In this document: positions 16,423 to 25,590 of the stretch, piece after piece | How positions within the stretch are numbered: the stretch's first letter is position 1 | How the letters are laid out: every line of letters starts with the position of its first letter | Origin: RGIG5579 sp045655865 | GTDB taxonomy: Bacteria > Bacillota > Clostridia > Oscillospirales > SIG627 | Direction: 5' to 3' | NCBI GenBank assembly: GCA_045655865.1 | Contig: JAZOQB010000010.1 | Span: forward strand, 8,530 to 72,529 | Length of the DNA stretch: 64,000 nucleotides | Position numbers and translations under genes: made by a program | Notes under the pieces: model-generated | The model's database searches: none | What the model saw: the letters and a program-made list of their open reading frames with translations, nothing else | What the model was told of the DNA's origin: nothing

Positions 16423-19400
16423 ATGAGGTACAAAAAGGTAGAAACCGACATGAATTTCGTCCAGCGTGAAAAGAAGGTGGGCGAGTTCTGGAAGGAAAAC
16501 AAAATTTTCGAAAAAAGCATTGAGGAAAGAAAAAAAGGGGAGCCCTACGTGTTTTACGACGGCCCTCCCACTGCCAACGGCAAGCCTCACATCGGTCACG
16601 TGTTGACCCGTGTTATCAAAGATATGATTCCTCGCTACCGCACCATGAAAGGATATATGGTGCCCCGTAAGGCGGGGTGGGACACCCACGGCCTTCCGGT
16701 AGAACTGGAAGTGGAAAAGCTCTTGGGCCTGGACGGCAAGGAGCAGATCGAGGAGTACGGCCTTGATCCTTTTATCCAAAAGTGCAAGGAGAGCGTCTGG
16801 AAGTACAAGGGCATGTGGGAAGATTTCTCCGGCACCGTGGGCTTCTGGGCGGACATGGACAACCCTTACGTAACCTATCACAACGATTTTATTGAATCTG
16901 AGTGGTGGGCGTTAAAAGAAATTTACGAAAAAGGCCTTCTCTACAAGGGCTTTAAGATCGTTCCTTACTGCCCCCGCTGCGGCACCCCTCTATCCTCCCA
17001 CGAGGTCGCTCAGGGATATAAGGCTGTTAAGGAGCGCAGTGCGGTGGTGCGTTTTCGCGCCGTCGGGGAGGACGCCTACTTTTTAGCTTGGACGACCACT
17101 CCCTGGACTCTCCCCTCCAACGTGGCTCTTTGTGTCAATCCCCAGGAGAAGTACTGCAAGGTCAAGGCTGCAGACGGAAAGGTCTATTACCTGGCTGAAA
17201 AGCTGCTTTCCGCCATTCTTTCTCCCCTGGCCCAAGAGGGCCAGCAGGCTTATGAAGTGCTGGAGACCTATGAGGGACAGGAACTAGAGGGCAGAGAATA
17301 CGAGCCCCTTTATGAGATTGCCGGTAACTTGGCCCGTCAGCAAGGCAAAAAGGGCCACTATATCGTTTGCGACGGGTACGTTACCATGTCTGACGGTACC
17401 GGTATCGTGCATATCGCTCCCGCCTTCGGTGAGGACGATGCCCGGGTGGGAAGAAAGTATGATCTTCCCTTCGTCCAGTTGGTGGACGGCAAGGGCTGTA
17501 TGACCGAGAATACCCCCTTTGCAGGACTGTTTGTGAAAGACGCGGATCCGGAGGTCTTAAAGGATCTTTCCGCCCGTTCTCTGCTTTTTGACGCTCCCAA
17601 ATTCGAGCACGATTACCCCTTCTGCTGGAGATGCGATACTCCTTTGATCTATTATGCCAGAGAGTCCTGGTTTATTCGTATGACCCAGGTTCGGGACAGA
17701 CTCATTGCAAACAACAACACCATCAACTGGATTCCCGAGAGCATTGGCAAGGGAAGATTCGGCGACTGGCTGGAGAACGTGCAGGATTGGGGTATTTCCC
17801 GAAACCGTTACTGGGGAACGCCTCTTAATATCTGGCAGTGCGAATGTGGGCATTGCCACGCCATCGGCTCCATTGAGGAATTAAAGTCCCTGAGCCGGAA
17901 TTGCCCGGAAAACATCGAGCTTCACCGGCCTTATATTGATGCGGTGACCATCCCCTGCCCCCATTGCGGCAAGGAAATGCACCGAGTGCCCGAGGTGATC
18001 GACTGCTGGTTCGACTCCGGGGCCATGCCCTTTGCTCAGCATCACTATCCTTTTGAAAACAAGGATCTTTTTGAAAGTCAGTTCCCCGCCGACTTCATTT
18101 CCGAGGCGGTGGATCAGACCCGGGGCTGGTTCTATTCTCTGCTTGCCATCTCCACCCTGATCTTTGACAGGGCGCCCTATAAAAACGTGATCGTTTTGGG
18201 ACACGTCCAAGACGAAAACGGTCAGAAAATGAGCAAGTCTAAAGGTAACGCCGTCGATCCCTTTGAAGCGCTGGAAAGCTACGGCGCGGACGCCATCCGT
18301 TGGTATTTCTACACCAACTCCGCCCCCTGGCTTCCTAACCGTTTCCACGGAAAAGCCGTGGTGGAGGGACAGAGAAAGTTTATGGGTACTCTTTGGAATA
18401 CCTACGCCTTCTACGTTCTCTACGCCAACATTGACGATTTTGATCCCACGGAGCATACCCTGGAATACGAAAAACTGTCCGTGATGGACAAGTGGCTCCT
18501 TTCCCGTCTGCAGACCACGGTGCAAAGCGTGGACGAAAATCTGGAGAACTACCGCATCCCCGAGGCTTGCCGCGCGCTTCAGAGTTTTGTAGACGAGCTT
18601 TCCAACTGGTACGTGCGCCGAGGCAGAGAAAGATATTGGGCAAACGGTATGCCCGAGGATAAGGTCAACGCCTATATGACCCTTTATACCGCGCTGGTCA
18701 CCACGGCAAAGATCTCTGCCCCCATGATTCCCTTTATGGCAGAGGATATTTACCGAAACCTTGTGTGCTCGGTGGAAAAATCCGCTCCGGAATCCGTGCA
18801 TCTGTGCGACTTCCCCGAGGTAAACGCGGCGTGGATCCGACCGGAATTGGAAAAAGAGATGGAAGCGGTCCTTCAGATCGTGGTCAGCGGCCGTGCGGCT
18901 CGCGCCGGCAGCGGCAGAAAGAACCGCCAGCCCCTTGGAAGAATGTTCGTTAAGTGCCAGACGCCTTTGGATGAGGACTGCCAGGCCATTGTCCGGGAAG
19001 AGTTGAACGTAAAGGAACTGATCTTTACCGATGCCGTAGACGAGTATCTTTCCTACTCTTTCAAGCCCCAACTGAAAACCTGCGGTCCGAAATTTGGAAA
19101 GCAGCTTGGAGAGTTGCGCGCGGCCCTGCCGGAGCTTGACGGAGCAAAGGCAAAAAAAGAATTGGATTCCGATGGGACCCTGGCCCTGGATCTGCCTTCC
19201 GGAAGGGTCGTTCTCAGTCCGGAGGATCTGATCATTGAGAACCGGCAGAAGGAAGGATATTTTGCCGTTTCCGACTCAGATCTTGTGGTGGTACTGGACA
19301 TTCAGCTCACAGAAGAACTCATCGTAGAGGGATATCTTCGGGAGATCATCAGCAAGGTGCAGACCATGCGAAAGGATGCGGATTTCAACGTGACCGACCG

Positions 19401-19575
19401 GATCCGGATCGGATGCGCCGGAAATGAAAAGCTTGTGGCCCTTATGGAGGAACACCGGGACCAGATCTGCCAGGATACCCTGGCCTTGGAGATCGTGCCG
19501 GAGCTTTCCGAGATTCAAAAGGAGTGGGACATCAACGGCGAGAAGTTGACGCTGTCTGTCAAAGTGGTAGGATAG
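16423..19575 (+). CDS. ileS: Isoleucyl-tRNA synthetase, type 2 form
   Basis: This class I synthetase charges tRNA-Ile. The 1050-residue product has HIGH at 56-59 and KMSKS at 602-606, the CP1 editing domain between them, and the long C-terminal region (KTCGPKFGKQLGELRAAL, LTEELIVEGYLREIISKVQ) of type 2 (eukaryote-like) enzymes. It lacks the C-terminal zinc finger of the shorter type 1 bacterial enzymes (about 920 residues). GWDTHGLPVELEVEK is also of the type 2 kind. The ATG at 16423 follows GGAGG directly after the T-box terminator; an upstream frame would run through the leader. Confidence 0.96.
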   Translation: MRYKKVETDMNFVQREKKVGEFWKENKIFEKSIEERKKGEPYVFYDGPPTANGKPHIGHVLTRVIKDMIPRYRTMKGYMVPRKAGWDTHGLPVELEVEKLLGLDGKEQIEEYGLDPFIQKCKESVWKYKGMWEDFSGTVGFWADMDNPYVTYHNDFIESEWWALKEIYEKGLLYKGFKIVPYCPRCGTPLSSHEVAQGYKAVKERSAVVRFRAVGEDAYFLAWTTTPWTLPSNVALCVNPQEKYCKVKAADGKVYYLAEKLLSAILSPLAQEGQQAYEVLETYEGQELEGREYEPLYEIAGNLARQQGKKGHYIVCDGYVTMSDGTGIVHIAPAFGEDDARVGRKYDLPFVQLVDGKGCMTENTPFAGLFVKDADPEVLKDLSARSLLFDAPKFEHDYPFCWRCDTPLIYYARESWFIRMTQVRDRLIANNNTINWIPESIGKGRFGDWLENVQDWGISRNRYWGTPLNIWQCECGHCHAIGSIEELKSLSRNCPENIELHRPYIDAVTIPCPHCGKEMHRVPEVIDCWFDSGAMPFAQHHYPFENKDLFESQFPADFISEAVDQTRGWFYSLLAISTLIFDRAPYKNVIVLGHVQDENGQKMSKSKGNAVDPFEALESYGADAIRWYFYTNSAPWLPNRFHGKAVVEGQRKFMGTLWNTYAFYVLYANIDDFDPTEHTLEYEKLSVMDKWLLSRLQTTVQSVDENLENYRIPEACRALQSFVDELSNWYVRRGRERYWANGMPEDKVNAYMTLYTALVTTAKISAPMIPFMAEDIYRNLVCSVEKSAPESVHLCDFPEVNAAWIRPELEKEMEAVLQIVVSGRAARAGSGRKNRQPLGRMFVKCQTPLDEDCQAIVREELNVKELIFTDAVDEYLSYSFKPQLKTCGPKFGKQLGELRAALPELDGAKAKKELDSDGTLALDLPSGRVVLSPEDLIIENRQKEGYFAVSDSDLVVVLDIQLTEELIVEGYLREIISKVQTMRKDADFNVTDRIRIGCAGNEKLVALMEEHRDQICQDTLALEIVPELSEIQKEWDINGEKLTLSVKVVG

Positions 19576-19613
19576 TGCCGAAGATCGCTATGAGCGATCC
19601 AAAGTAAAAATCG

Positions 19614-19648
19614 GGTCGAGGAAATGAGAATTTCCTCGACCTTTTCTT
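19614..19648 (+). terminator. Terminator after ileS
   Basis: The stem GGTCGAGGAAA pairs with TTTCCTCGACC, followed by TTTTC and a T run. It also lies just past the stop of the convergent dinB gene. Confidence 0.9.
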
Positions 19649-19655
19649 TTTTCCG

Positions 19656-20882
19656 TTACGGCCGTTTTGGGCCTTGGAAGGGCACGTAGCCGGTTTCGTC
19701 CGGAAGGCACGTGTCCAGCAGTGTTGCCGGCTTGAGGGCGTTTTGCCCAAAGCGGCTTCGAATTTGATCCGTCACCCGGTCAAGGATCTGGTTTCTCCGT
19801 TGTGTTTCCTGGGAGAAAAGAGAAAGCTGCCGGTCCGATTTCGGCCGAAGGGAGATGGCACGTACCGTAACCGAGCGCAGAGGCTCCCGGAATAAATAGC
19901 GCTCCCGGAACAGGGAAAAGGCCTCTTTTGCCAGGGTCATGGTGCAGTCCGTGGGCTGCGGGAGCTGTTTTTGGAGGGTTTTGGTAAAAAAATTCCGGTC
20001 TTTGCACTCCAACGCCACGCCTTCGGCTTCAAGCCGGTGAAAACGAAGCTTTTCTCCGATGCTTTGGGACAGACCGAGGATCAAGGTCCAAACTTCTTCC
20101 GGCTCTGTTAAGTCTTGTGGGGTGGTCAGTCCGTGACCGACACTTTTCATGGGGCTTTCAAAATCGCAGGGGAGCACCGGAGAAAGATCCTCTCCGCGGG
20201 CAAAGGATTTCAGCATGGCTCCCGTTTTTCCGAATTTCATCTGGAGAAGGCGGTCGTTGGCCTGGGCCAGGGCGCCCACCGTATTTAGTCCGAAGCGGTG
20301 CAGAGTACGGGCGCTTTTCCTTCCAACCCCAAGAAGGCTCTCCACGGGAAGTGGCCAGACCAGTTCCGGAACGCTCTGGCGAGAGATCACCGTCATGGCG
20401 TCCGGCTTTTTTAGGTCGCTGCCAAGTTTTGCAAAGACCTTATTAAAGGAGACCCCCACGGAGATGGTAAGCCCTGTTTCCCGGCGAATCCGCCGGCGGA
20501 TCTGATCCCCGATCTTCTCCCCGGGCCCAAAGGCCATCCGGGAGGCGGTAACGTCCAGCCAACATTCATCCAGACCCATGGACTCCACCAGGTCCGTGTA
20601 CTGACAGTAGATCTCTCGGGCGATGCGAGAGTACAACACGTAGCGGTCAAAGTGGGGTTCTACAACAATCAGTTCCGGACATTTTTCCCGGGCAAGCCAG
20701 ATGGCCTCTCCCGTTTTCACCCCGCACTTTTTTGCCGCCTCGCTTTTTGCCAGAACGATTCCGTGACGCATTTCCCGATCTCCGCACACCGCCACCGCTT
20801 TTCCCTCCAGCCGGGAATCGTACAGCCGCTCTACCGAGGCATAGAAGTTGTTCATGTCGCAATGCAAAATGGCACGATCCAT
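19656..20882 (-). CDS. dinB: DNA polymerase IV (Y family)
   Basis: Pol IV carries out error-prone translesion synthesis. The 408-residue protein has the palm metal sites CDMNNFYASVE (Asp9) and SMGLDECWLDVT (Asp104, Glu105), helix-hairpin-helix segments (LLGVGRKSARTLHRFG), a little-finger domain, and near the C-terminus QLSLF, a sliding-clamp-binding motif. The region upstream shares operators with the divergent XRE/ImmA-like gene pair, so expression is probably controlled by that repressor rather than by LexA. It converges with ileS across a shared terminator. Confidence 0.94.
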   Translation of the reverse strand: MDRAILHCDMNNFYASVERLYDSRLEGKAVAVCGDREMRHGIVLAKSEAAKKCGVKTGEAIWLAREKCPELIVVEPHFDRYVLYSRIAREIYCQYTDLVESMGLDECWLDVTASRMAFGPGEKIGDQIRRRIRRETGLTISVGVSFNKVFAKLGSDLKKPDAMTVISRQSVPELVWPLPVESLLGVGRKSARTLHRFGLNTVGALAQANDRLLQMKFGKTGAMLKSFARGEDLSPVLPCDFESPMKSVGHGLTTPQDLTEPEEVWTLILGLSQSIGEKLRFHRLEAEGVALECKDRNFFTKTLQKQLPQPTDCTMTLAKEAFSLFRERYLFREPLRSVTVRAISLRPKSDRQLSLFSQETQRRNQILDRVTDQIRSRFGQNALKPATLLDTCLPDETGYVPFQGPKRP

Positions 20883-20898
20883 TTTTTTCTCTTTTCTC

Positions 20899-21005
20899 TT
20901 GACAAATTTCGTTCGTGTTGCTATGATGAATACGAACGATATTTCATGTATAGAATATACGAATAATCGTTCGTTGTCAATGGTAAATTATGTAAAATCG
21001 TTCGT
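20899..21005. promoter_or_regulatory. Divergent dinB and XRE promoters with four CGTTCGT operators
   Basis: Plus strand (XRE gene): TTGACA 20899-20904, 17-bp spacer, TATGAT 20922-20927. Minus strand (dinB): TTGACA 20980-20975, 17-bp spacer, TATTCT 20957-20952. The heptamer CGTTCGT occurs at 20910-20916, inverted at 20932-20938, at 20968-20974 and at 20999-21005. One copy lies inside the -35/-10 spacer of each promoter, and one abuts the XRE ribosome-binding site. A regulator bound to them would shut off both promoters. The repeats and promoter hexamers are seen; the binding protein is inferred to be the adjacent XRE regulator. Confidence 0.8.
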
Positions 21006-21018
21006 TTCGGAGGAAGAG

Positions 21019-21417
21019 ATGAAGTTTGCAGAGAGACTAAAAAAGGCCCGGAAACAGGCGGGACTTTCCCAGGAGGCATTGGCGCAACAGGCGCAGATCT
21101 CTCCCAGAACCTTACAAAATTACGAAATGGGGAAGCGATATCCTTCCAGCATTGAGATCACCCTACGCCTGGCCTCGGCTCTTGGCACCAGCGCCGAAGC
21201 TCTGCTTTCCGCCGGGGAGGAGAGCCTTGTGTCTGCTCCTGTATCGGCCAAGGCACAACTGCGGGAATTGGTTCAGGCGGTATCGGGACTTTTTTCCGGA
21301 GGGCAATTGGAGGAAGAGGATCGGGATGCAGCCATGGAAGCGATCATTGCCGCTTACTGGGCGGCAAAAAAAGAAACGCGCAAAGTGGGCGGAAAGGGTT
21401 GGAAGGAAGAGCGTTGA
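21019..21417 (+). CDS. XRE-family repressor (ImmR/DdrO-like position)
   Basis: The 132-residue protein has an N-terminal HTH_3 DNA-binding domain (about 4-60, with LSQEALAQQAQISPRTLQNYE) and a short helical C-terminal part, the layout of ImmR- and DdrO-type repressors that are cleaved by a partner metallopeptidase. The ATG at 21019 follows CGGAGGAAGAG. The longer frame from 20848 runs through the promoter and is not used. The stop overlaps the TTG start of an ImmA/IrrE-like protease gene, and the promoter holds its probable operators shared with dinB. Confidence 0.85.
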   Translation: MKFAERLKKARKQAGLSQEALAQQAQISPRTLQNYEMGKRYPSSIEITLRLASALGTSAEALLSAGEESLVSAPVSAKAQLRELVQAVSGLFSGGQLEEEDRDAAMEAIIAAYWAAKKETRKVGGKGWKEER

Positions 21418-21893
21418 CAGAACTTTTGCGGATCGCCCGTTTGGGGGAAGAAGCGGTGGAACGCTACGGCACCCGAAATCCCTTTTCCCTGGCAGAGAAG
21501 ATGGGAGTGAACGTCTTGGTGCGCCAGGATTTTCAAAAGCTTAAGGGAATGTACAAGGTGATTTTGGGTCAGAGATTTGTCTTTCTCAACGGAAAGATGC
21601 GCCGCCGGGAAGCCCGGGAGGTCTTGGCCCACGAATTGGGACACGACGCGCTTCATCGGGATATGGCAAAAGACAGCGTGGTTCAGGATCACTTCATTTT
21701 GGATATGACCCTCAAGCCCGAATACGAGGCCAATCTTTTTGCGTCAAGTCTCCTGTTTTCCGATGAACAGATCCTGGAGCTTTTGCAAGAAGGAAACACG
21801 GTGGATCAGGTTGCCCGGATCCTGGGGCAGAGCGAAAAGCTTCTGGAATTAAAAATACGGATCTTGCAAGAAAAGGGACTTCTTTCGCGTTGA
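21414..21893 (+). CDS. ImmA/IrrE-family zinc metallopeptidase
   Basis: The 159-residue protein has the zinc-protease signature HELGH at 73-77 and the downstream EANLFASSLL block with the third ligand Glu, as in ImmA and IrrE/PprI. These enzymes cleave their partner XRE repressor after a DNA-damage signal. I chose TTG at 21414: its GGAAGGAAGAG site is well placed, and TTGA overlaps the repressor stop. Another TTG at 21399 is possible. No integrase, excisionase or phage gene is nearby, so this is not an obvious mobile-element immunity pair. Confidence 0.88.
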   Translation: MTELLRIARLGEEAVERYGTRNPFSLAEKMGVNVLVRQDFQKLKGMYKVILGQRFVFLNGKMRRREAREVLAHELGHDALHRDMAKDSVVQDHFILDMTLKPEYEANLFASSLLFSDEQILELLQEGNTVDQVARILGQSEKLLELKIRILQEKGLLSR

Positions 21894-21922
21894 CCCGGTA
21901 GAAAGAAAAACAAAGAATACCC

Positions 21923-21951
21923 TTGCAAAGAAATGAGAATTGTGGTAAAAT
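21923..21951 (+). promoter_or_regulatory. ackA promoter
   Basis: TTGCAA at 21923-21928, a 17-bp spacer and TAAAAT at 21946-21951 lie 35 nt before the ackA start. Confidence 0.75.
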
Positions 21952-21985
21952 CGCTCCAGATCATGGACGAAAGGAATATGAAAAT

Positions 21986-23185
21986 ATGAAAGTTTTGGTA
22001 ATCAACGCAGGTTCTTCTTCTGTTAAGTATCAGCTGATCGATATGACCCGGGAGACGCTCTTGGCCAAAGGCCTTTGCGAGAGAATTGGTATTGCCGGCG
22101 GTGCTTTCAAGCACCAGGTTCCCGGGAAGGACGCGTACAAGATCGAAGTGGATATGAAAAATCACGGAGAGGCAATTTCTCTGGTGGTGAAGACTCTGAC
22201 CGATCCCCAGCACGGCGTGATCTCATCTCTTTCTGAGATCGGTGCGGTGGGCCACCGCGTTCTCCACGGTGGAGAGAAATTCTCCGGATCCGTGGTGGTA
22301 AACGCGAAAGTCATCGAGGCCATTGAAGAGTGCTGTGAGCTGGGGCCGCTTCACAATCCCCACAACCTCACCGGTATTCGTGCATGCGAAGAGATCATGC
22401 CCGGCGTGCCTCAGGTAGCGGTGTTTGACACCGGTTTCCATCAGACCATGCCCCCTTATGCTTATATGTACGCCCTGCCCTATGAATATTACGAGAAATA
22501 CAAGATCCGCCGCTACGGTTTCCACGGTACTTCTCACCGCTACGTTTCTCTCCGTGCCGCCCAGCTTTTGGGCAAAAAGCCGGAAGAGGTCAACGTGGTC
22601 ACCTGCCACTTGGGCAACGGTTCTTCCATTGCTGCCGTGCAGAACGGTAAGTGCCTGGATACCACCATGGGCACCACGCCTTTGGAGGGAATCATAATGG
22701 GAACTCGTTGCGGTTCTATTGATCCCGCTATCGTTCCCCTTTTGATGAAAAAAGAGGGGCTTTCTCCCGATGAAGTAGACGCCATTATGAACAAAAAGTC
22801 CGGTATTCTCGGTATCACCGGAACCACCTCCGACAACCGTGACGTGGAAGCGGGCTCCAAGGCCGGCGATCCCAGATGCAAGCTGGTAGAGGATATGCTT
22901 ACCCATCAGCTTACCAAGTACGTGGGTGCTTTCTCTGCTGCGATGGGCGGCGTGGACGCTATCGTTTTCACCGGCGGTATCGGAGAAAACAACACCTCTT
23001 ACCGCCAGAGAGTAGCAGATAAGCTTGGCTTTATGGGCGTTGAGATGGACAAAGAAAAGAACAACGAGGCAAAGCTTGGCAAGGAAATGGACGTGGCTAC
23101 CGCTCAGTCTCGTGTGAGAATTCTCGTGATCCCGACCAACGAAGAATTGATGATCGCCAAGGATACCTTCGAACTTTGCAAATAA
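21986..23185 (+). CDS. ackA: Acetate kinase
   Basis: AckA interconverts acetyl phosphate plus ADP with acetate plus ATP, the ATP-yielding step of acetate fermentation. The 399-residue protein has the N-terminal signature VLVINAGSSSVKYQL, VFDTGFHQTMP, GFHGTSHRYVS, HLGNGSS and the C-terminal VFTGGIGEN, all diagnostic. The start is ATG 21986; the frame from 21923 would include the promoter. pta is not adjacent. The gene has its own promoter and terminator. Confidence 0.97.
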   Translation: MKVLVINAGSSSVKYQLIDMTRETLLAKGLCERIGIAGGAFKHQVPGKDAYKIEVDMKNHGEAISLVVKTLTDPQHGVISSLSEIGAVGHRVLHGGEKFSGSVVVNAKVIEAIEECCELGPLHNPHNLTGIRACEEIMPGVPQVAVFDTGFHQTMPPYAYMYALPYEYYEKYKIRRYGFHGTSHRYVSLRAAQLLGKKPEEVNVVTCHLGNGSSIAAVQNGKCLDTTMGTTPLEGIIMGTRCGSIDPAIVPLLMKKEGLSPDEVDAIMNKKSGILGITGTTSDNRDVEAGSKAGDPRCKLVEDMLTHQLTKYVGAFSAAMGGVDAIVFTGGIGENNTSYRQRVADKLGFMGVEMDKEKNNEAKLGKEMDVATAQSRVRILVIPTNEELMIAKDTFELCK

Positions 23186-23218
23186 CCGGAAGGCGTTTTT
23201 TGGCAGAAAAAAACAAAC

Positions 23219-23257
23219 AAGAGTGTGCAAGGATAAAAGCCTTGCACACTCTTTTTT
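23219..23257 (+). terminator. Terminator after ackA
   Basis: A 12-bp perfect stem (GAGTGTGCAAGG with CCTTGCACACTC), a 7-nt loop and six Ts. Confidence 0.93.
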
Positions 23258-23321
23258 CTTCCGAAAGTTTTTGATTAGATTTTGCAGTCAAAGAAAAAAA
23301 GTGCATGGATGTGGCACTTTT

Positions 23322-24692
23322 TTATTTTTGCAGTCTCTCCTCCCCGGTTCGAAGAAGCGCTTTTTTTATAAGAAGGAGGAAAAGAGCGAAAAGGGCTGCA
23401 AAGAGGAACAGAGAAAGAAAAGGAGACGGGGTTCGGGGCAGGGCCTGGGGAAAGGTGGGAAAAAAGGCGTCGTCCAGGTCCAGGTACAGAGAGGGCAACA
23501 AAAAGATCAGGGGGGAAGAGTGGCAGAAAAGACGCAGGAAAAAGGAGATGGGCGGATCGAAGACAAGAAGCAGCAAAGGGATTGCTGTGCAGATCCAGCC
23601 CCGTTTTCCCAGTGCGGAAAAGGTGGCTCCCAAAAGCAGGGGAAGAAGGCCGGGCAAGGCGCGGCAGAGAAGGCGGAGAAAAAGAGATGGGAAAAAGGGA
23701 AGAGCCAGAGGGCGCCCAAAGAGGGAAGTGTACCTTGGCAGACAACTTTGTGGGGCAAACAGGGCCGTTACCCCCCAAAGGGAGAGGGAGAGAAGCAAGA
23801 GAAGCGTAGACCAAAGCAAAAGAAGAGAAAGAAGTGTCGGGAAAAGCCGGGGAGAGATCTGGTTTTGTTTTTTGGAAAATGCTTTGGTGAAAAACGGAAG
23901 AAGGGAGAGGGTGAGAAGCCAGGAAAAAAGCTCCTCCCCAAAAAAGAGCGTTTCCGTATTACCGGGAATGGGATCGTAGCGCCCGTCTTTCAAAGCGCGC
24001 ACTTTTTGCGCCAGGATCTCTTCCAGATCCTTTTTTTCGGACAAGGTCAGGCTCTTTCCCTCTGAGACCGGGTTGTAGCGGTCCACTCCTGTATCCAGAC
24101 TTTCTCGGAGCTGACGGATCTCCTGCAAGAGAAATTTTCCTCCGGGGGAGAGAGGGGACCCGTCCAGGGTAGCAAACAGGCGTAGGGCGTCATCCTCCAG
24201 TTGCCTGGAAATCTGGTCTTTTTCAAGAGAACCTTTCGAAACAAGACGCTCTTTTAAAAAAGAAAGGTAGCCGTCAAGATCCCTTTGCTCCAGAATGTGG
24301 GCAAGGGCGTCTTTTTCTGTGTTCAATTCCTGAGCGCGAGGGGATAGGGGGTCACATTGCTCCAGTTCCCAAAGGATCAGAGCATAATAACCGGCGCCCT
24401 CACTTGCAAAATCACTACCCCAAACGGGGAGAGAAAAGGCAAGGGCTGTTTCAAAAAAGAGAACTTTTTGGCGGGAAACATAGTCGTTCTCCCCGGTTGC
24501 CTGTGAATCCCATTCCGCCCGGGCCTCTGCCAGCGCTTTTTCCAGATCCGGCCGCTCCCCTTCAAATCCAGATTGAGTCGGCGGTGTGTAGGGGGTAAAG
24601 AAAAAGCCGAGGATCAAGGGAAGCAAAAGGGCGGCAAGGCAGAGAAAAAGGGATGCCGGCGATCGAAAAGGGCGGAAAATGTTCGCGATCAT
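23322..24692 (-). CDS. Polytopic membrane protein, unknown (ABC-2 permease-like topology)
   Basis: The 456-residue protein has one N-terminal transmembrane segment (about 13-33), a Glu/Arg-rich extracytoplasmic helical domain (about 40-270) and roughly six C-terminal hydrophobic segments to the end. This is the topology of some ABC-2 permeases, but I see no family motif and there is no ATPase gene beside it. Its start overlaps the stop of xth by 4 nt, so it is translationally coupled behind exonuclease III. Function cannot be assigned. Confidence 0.6.
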   Translation of the reverse strand: MIANIFRPFRSPASLFLCLAALLLPLILGFFFTPYTPPTQSGFEGERPDLEKALAEARAEWDSQATGENDYVSRQKVLFFETALAFSLPVWGSDFASEGAGYYALILWELEQCDPLSPRAQELNTEKDALAHILEQRDLDGYLSFLKERLVSKGSLEKDQISRQLEDDALRLFATLDGSPLSPGGKFLLQEIRQLRESLDTGVDRYNPVSEGKSLTLSEKKDLEEILAQKVRALKDGRYDPIPGNTETLFFGEELFSWLLTLSLLPFFTKAFSKKQNQISPRLFPTLLSLLLLWSTLLLLLSLSLWGVTALFAPQSCLPRYTSLFGRPLALPFFPSLFLRLLCRALPGLLPLLLGATFSALGKRGWICTAIPLLLLVFDPPISFFLRLFCHSSPLIFLLPSLYLDLDDAFFPTFPQALPRTPSPFLSLFLFAALFALFLLLIKKALLRTGEERLQK

Positions 24693-25441
24693 AGATCCAG
24701 AGTCAATTCCACCGGGCAGTGATCACTGCCGTGGATCTCGGTTAAGATCCGGCTGTCCCGGATCTTGTCATTTAAATTGCGGGAGACCACGAAATAATCA
24801 ATGCGCCAACCCACGTTTCGTTCTCTTGCCCGCATCCGGTAGCTCCACCAGGAATAGGCGTCTTTTCGGTCCGGATAAAGGTAGCGGAAGGAATCGGTAA
24901 AGCCGGCTTGAAGAAGAAGAGAAAATTTTTCCCTCTCTTCATTGGAAAAACCGGGGTTTCCCACGTTGGCTTTCGGGTGGGCAAGGTCGATCTCTTGGTG
25001 GGCAACGTTTAAGTCACCGCAGAGGATCACGCTCTTTTTTTCGGCAAGAGAAGAAAGGTAGGAGCGAAGATCGTCTTCATAGGCCATGCGGTAAGACAGG
25101 CGCTTGAGTTCCGGCTGAGCGTTGGGGGTGTAGGAATTGACCAGGAAAAAGGAGTCAAATTCCAGGGTGACAAGTCTCCCCTCGTCGCTGTATTTTCCGT
25201 CGATCCCATAAAGGGCGCGCAAGGGCTCTTTTTTGGAAAAGATCACGGTGCCGGAATAGCCCTTTTTTTCCGCACTGCTCCAAAACTGCAGATAACCGGG
25301 GGTGAGAATTTCGGCCTGATCTTGCTGCATTTTGCTTTCCTGAACACAGAAAAGATCTGCATCGCTATCTTTGAAAAAATCCAAAAAGCCTTTTTGCATA
25401 CAGGCCCGAAGACCGTTCACGTTCCAGGAAATCAGTTTCAT
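24689..25441 (-). CDS. xth: Exodeoxyribonuclease III / AP endonuclease
   Basis: This 250-residue enzyme cleaves abasic sites and removes 3' blocks in base-excision repair. It has the exonuclease-endonuclease-phosphatase motifs: MKLISWNVNGLRA, CVQESK (metal Glu), GDLNVAH, GWRIDYF and the C-terminal GSDHCPV (catalytic Asp-His). The ATG at 25441 matches the family N-terminus; the longer frame to 25531 is not needed. It is the first gene of a pair with the unknown membrane protein. Confidence 0.95.
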   Translation of the reverse strand: MKLISWNVNGLRACMQKGFLDFFKDSDADLFCVQESKMQQDQAEILTPGYLQFWSSAEKKGYSGTVIFSKKEPLRALYGIDGKYSDEGRLVTLEFDSFFLVNSYTPNAQPELKRLSYRMAYEDDLRSYLSSLAEKKSVILCGDLNVAHQEIDLAHPKANVGNPGFSNEEREKFSLLLQAGFTDSFRYLYPDRKDAYSWWSYRMRARERNVGWRIDYFVVSRNLNDKIRDSRILTEIHGSDHCPVELTLDL

Positions 25442-25590
25442 GTTCTCTTTGTCCTTTGTTGATTCTTTTTTTTCATTATATCGGCGGTGAGAAAAAAAGT
25501 CAATTCCGGGCTTTGGCGCAAAAGATGACAAAAAAACCGATTCTCTTTTGATATGATGGGAAAAAGGCCAACGGAAAGGAAAAGGAAAGA

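Noticed and set aside
17881..19071. 396-residue minus-strand ORF opposite ileS
   Set aside because: Antisense of the synthetase; no domain or start signal.
20960..20974. LexA (SOS) box candidate upstream of dinB, 12 of 14 matches to CGAACRNRYGTTYG
   Set aside because: The match comes from the repeated CGTTCGT unit, the left half reads CGAAT, and the arrangement of four CGTTCGT copies in two promoters fits the adjacent XRE regulator better.
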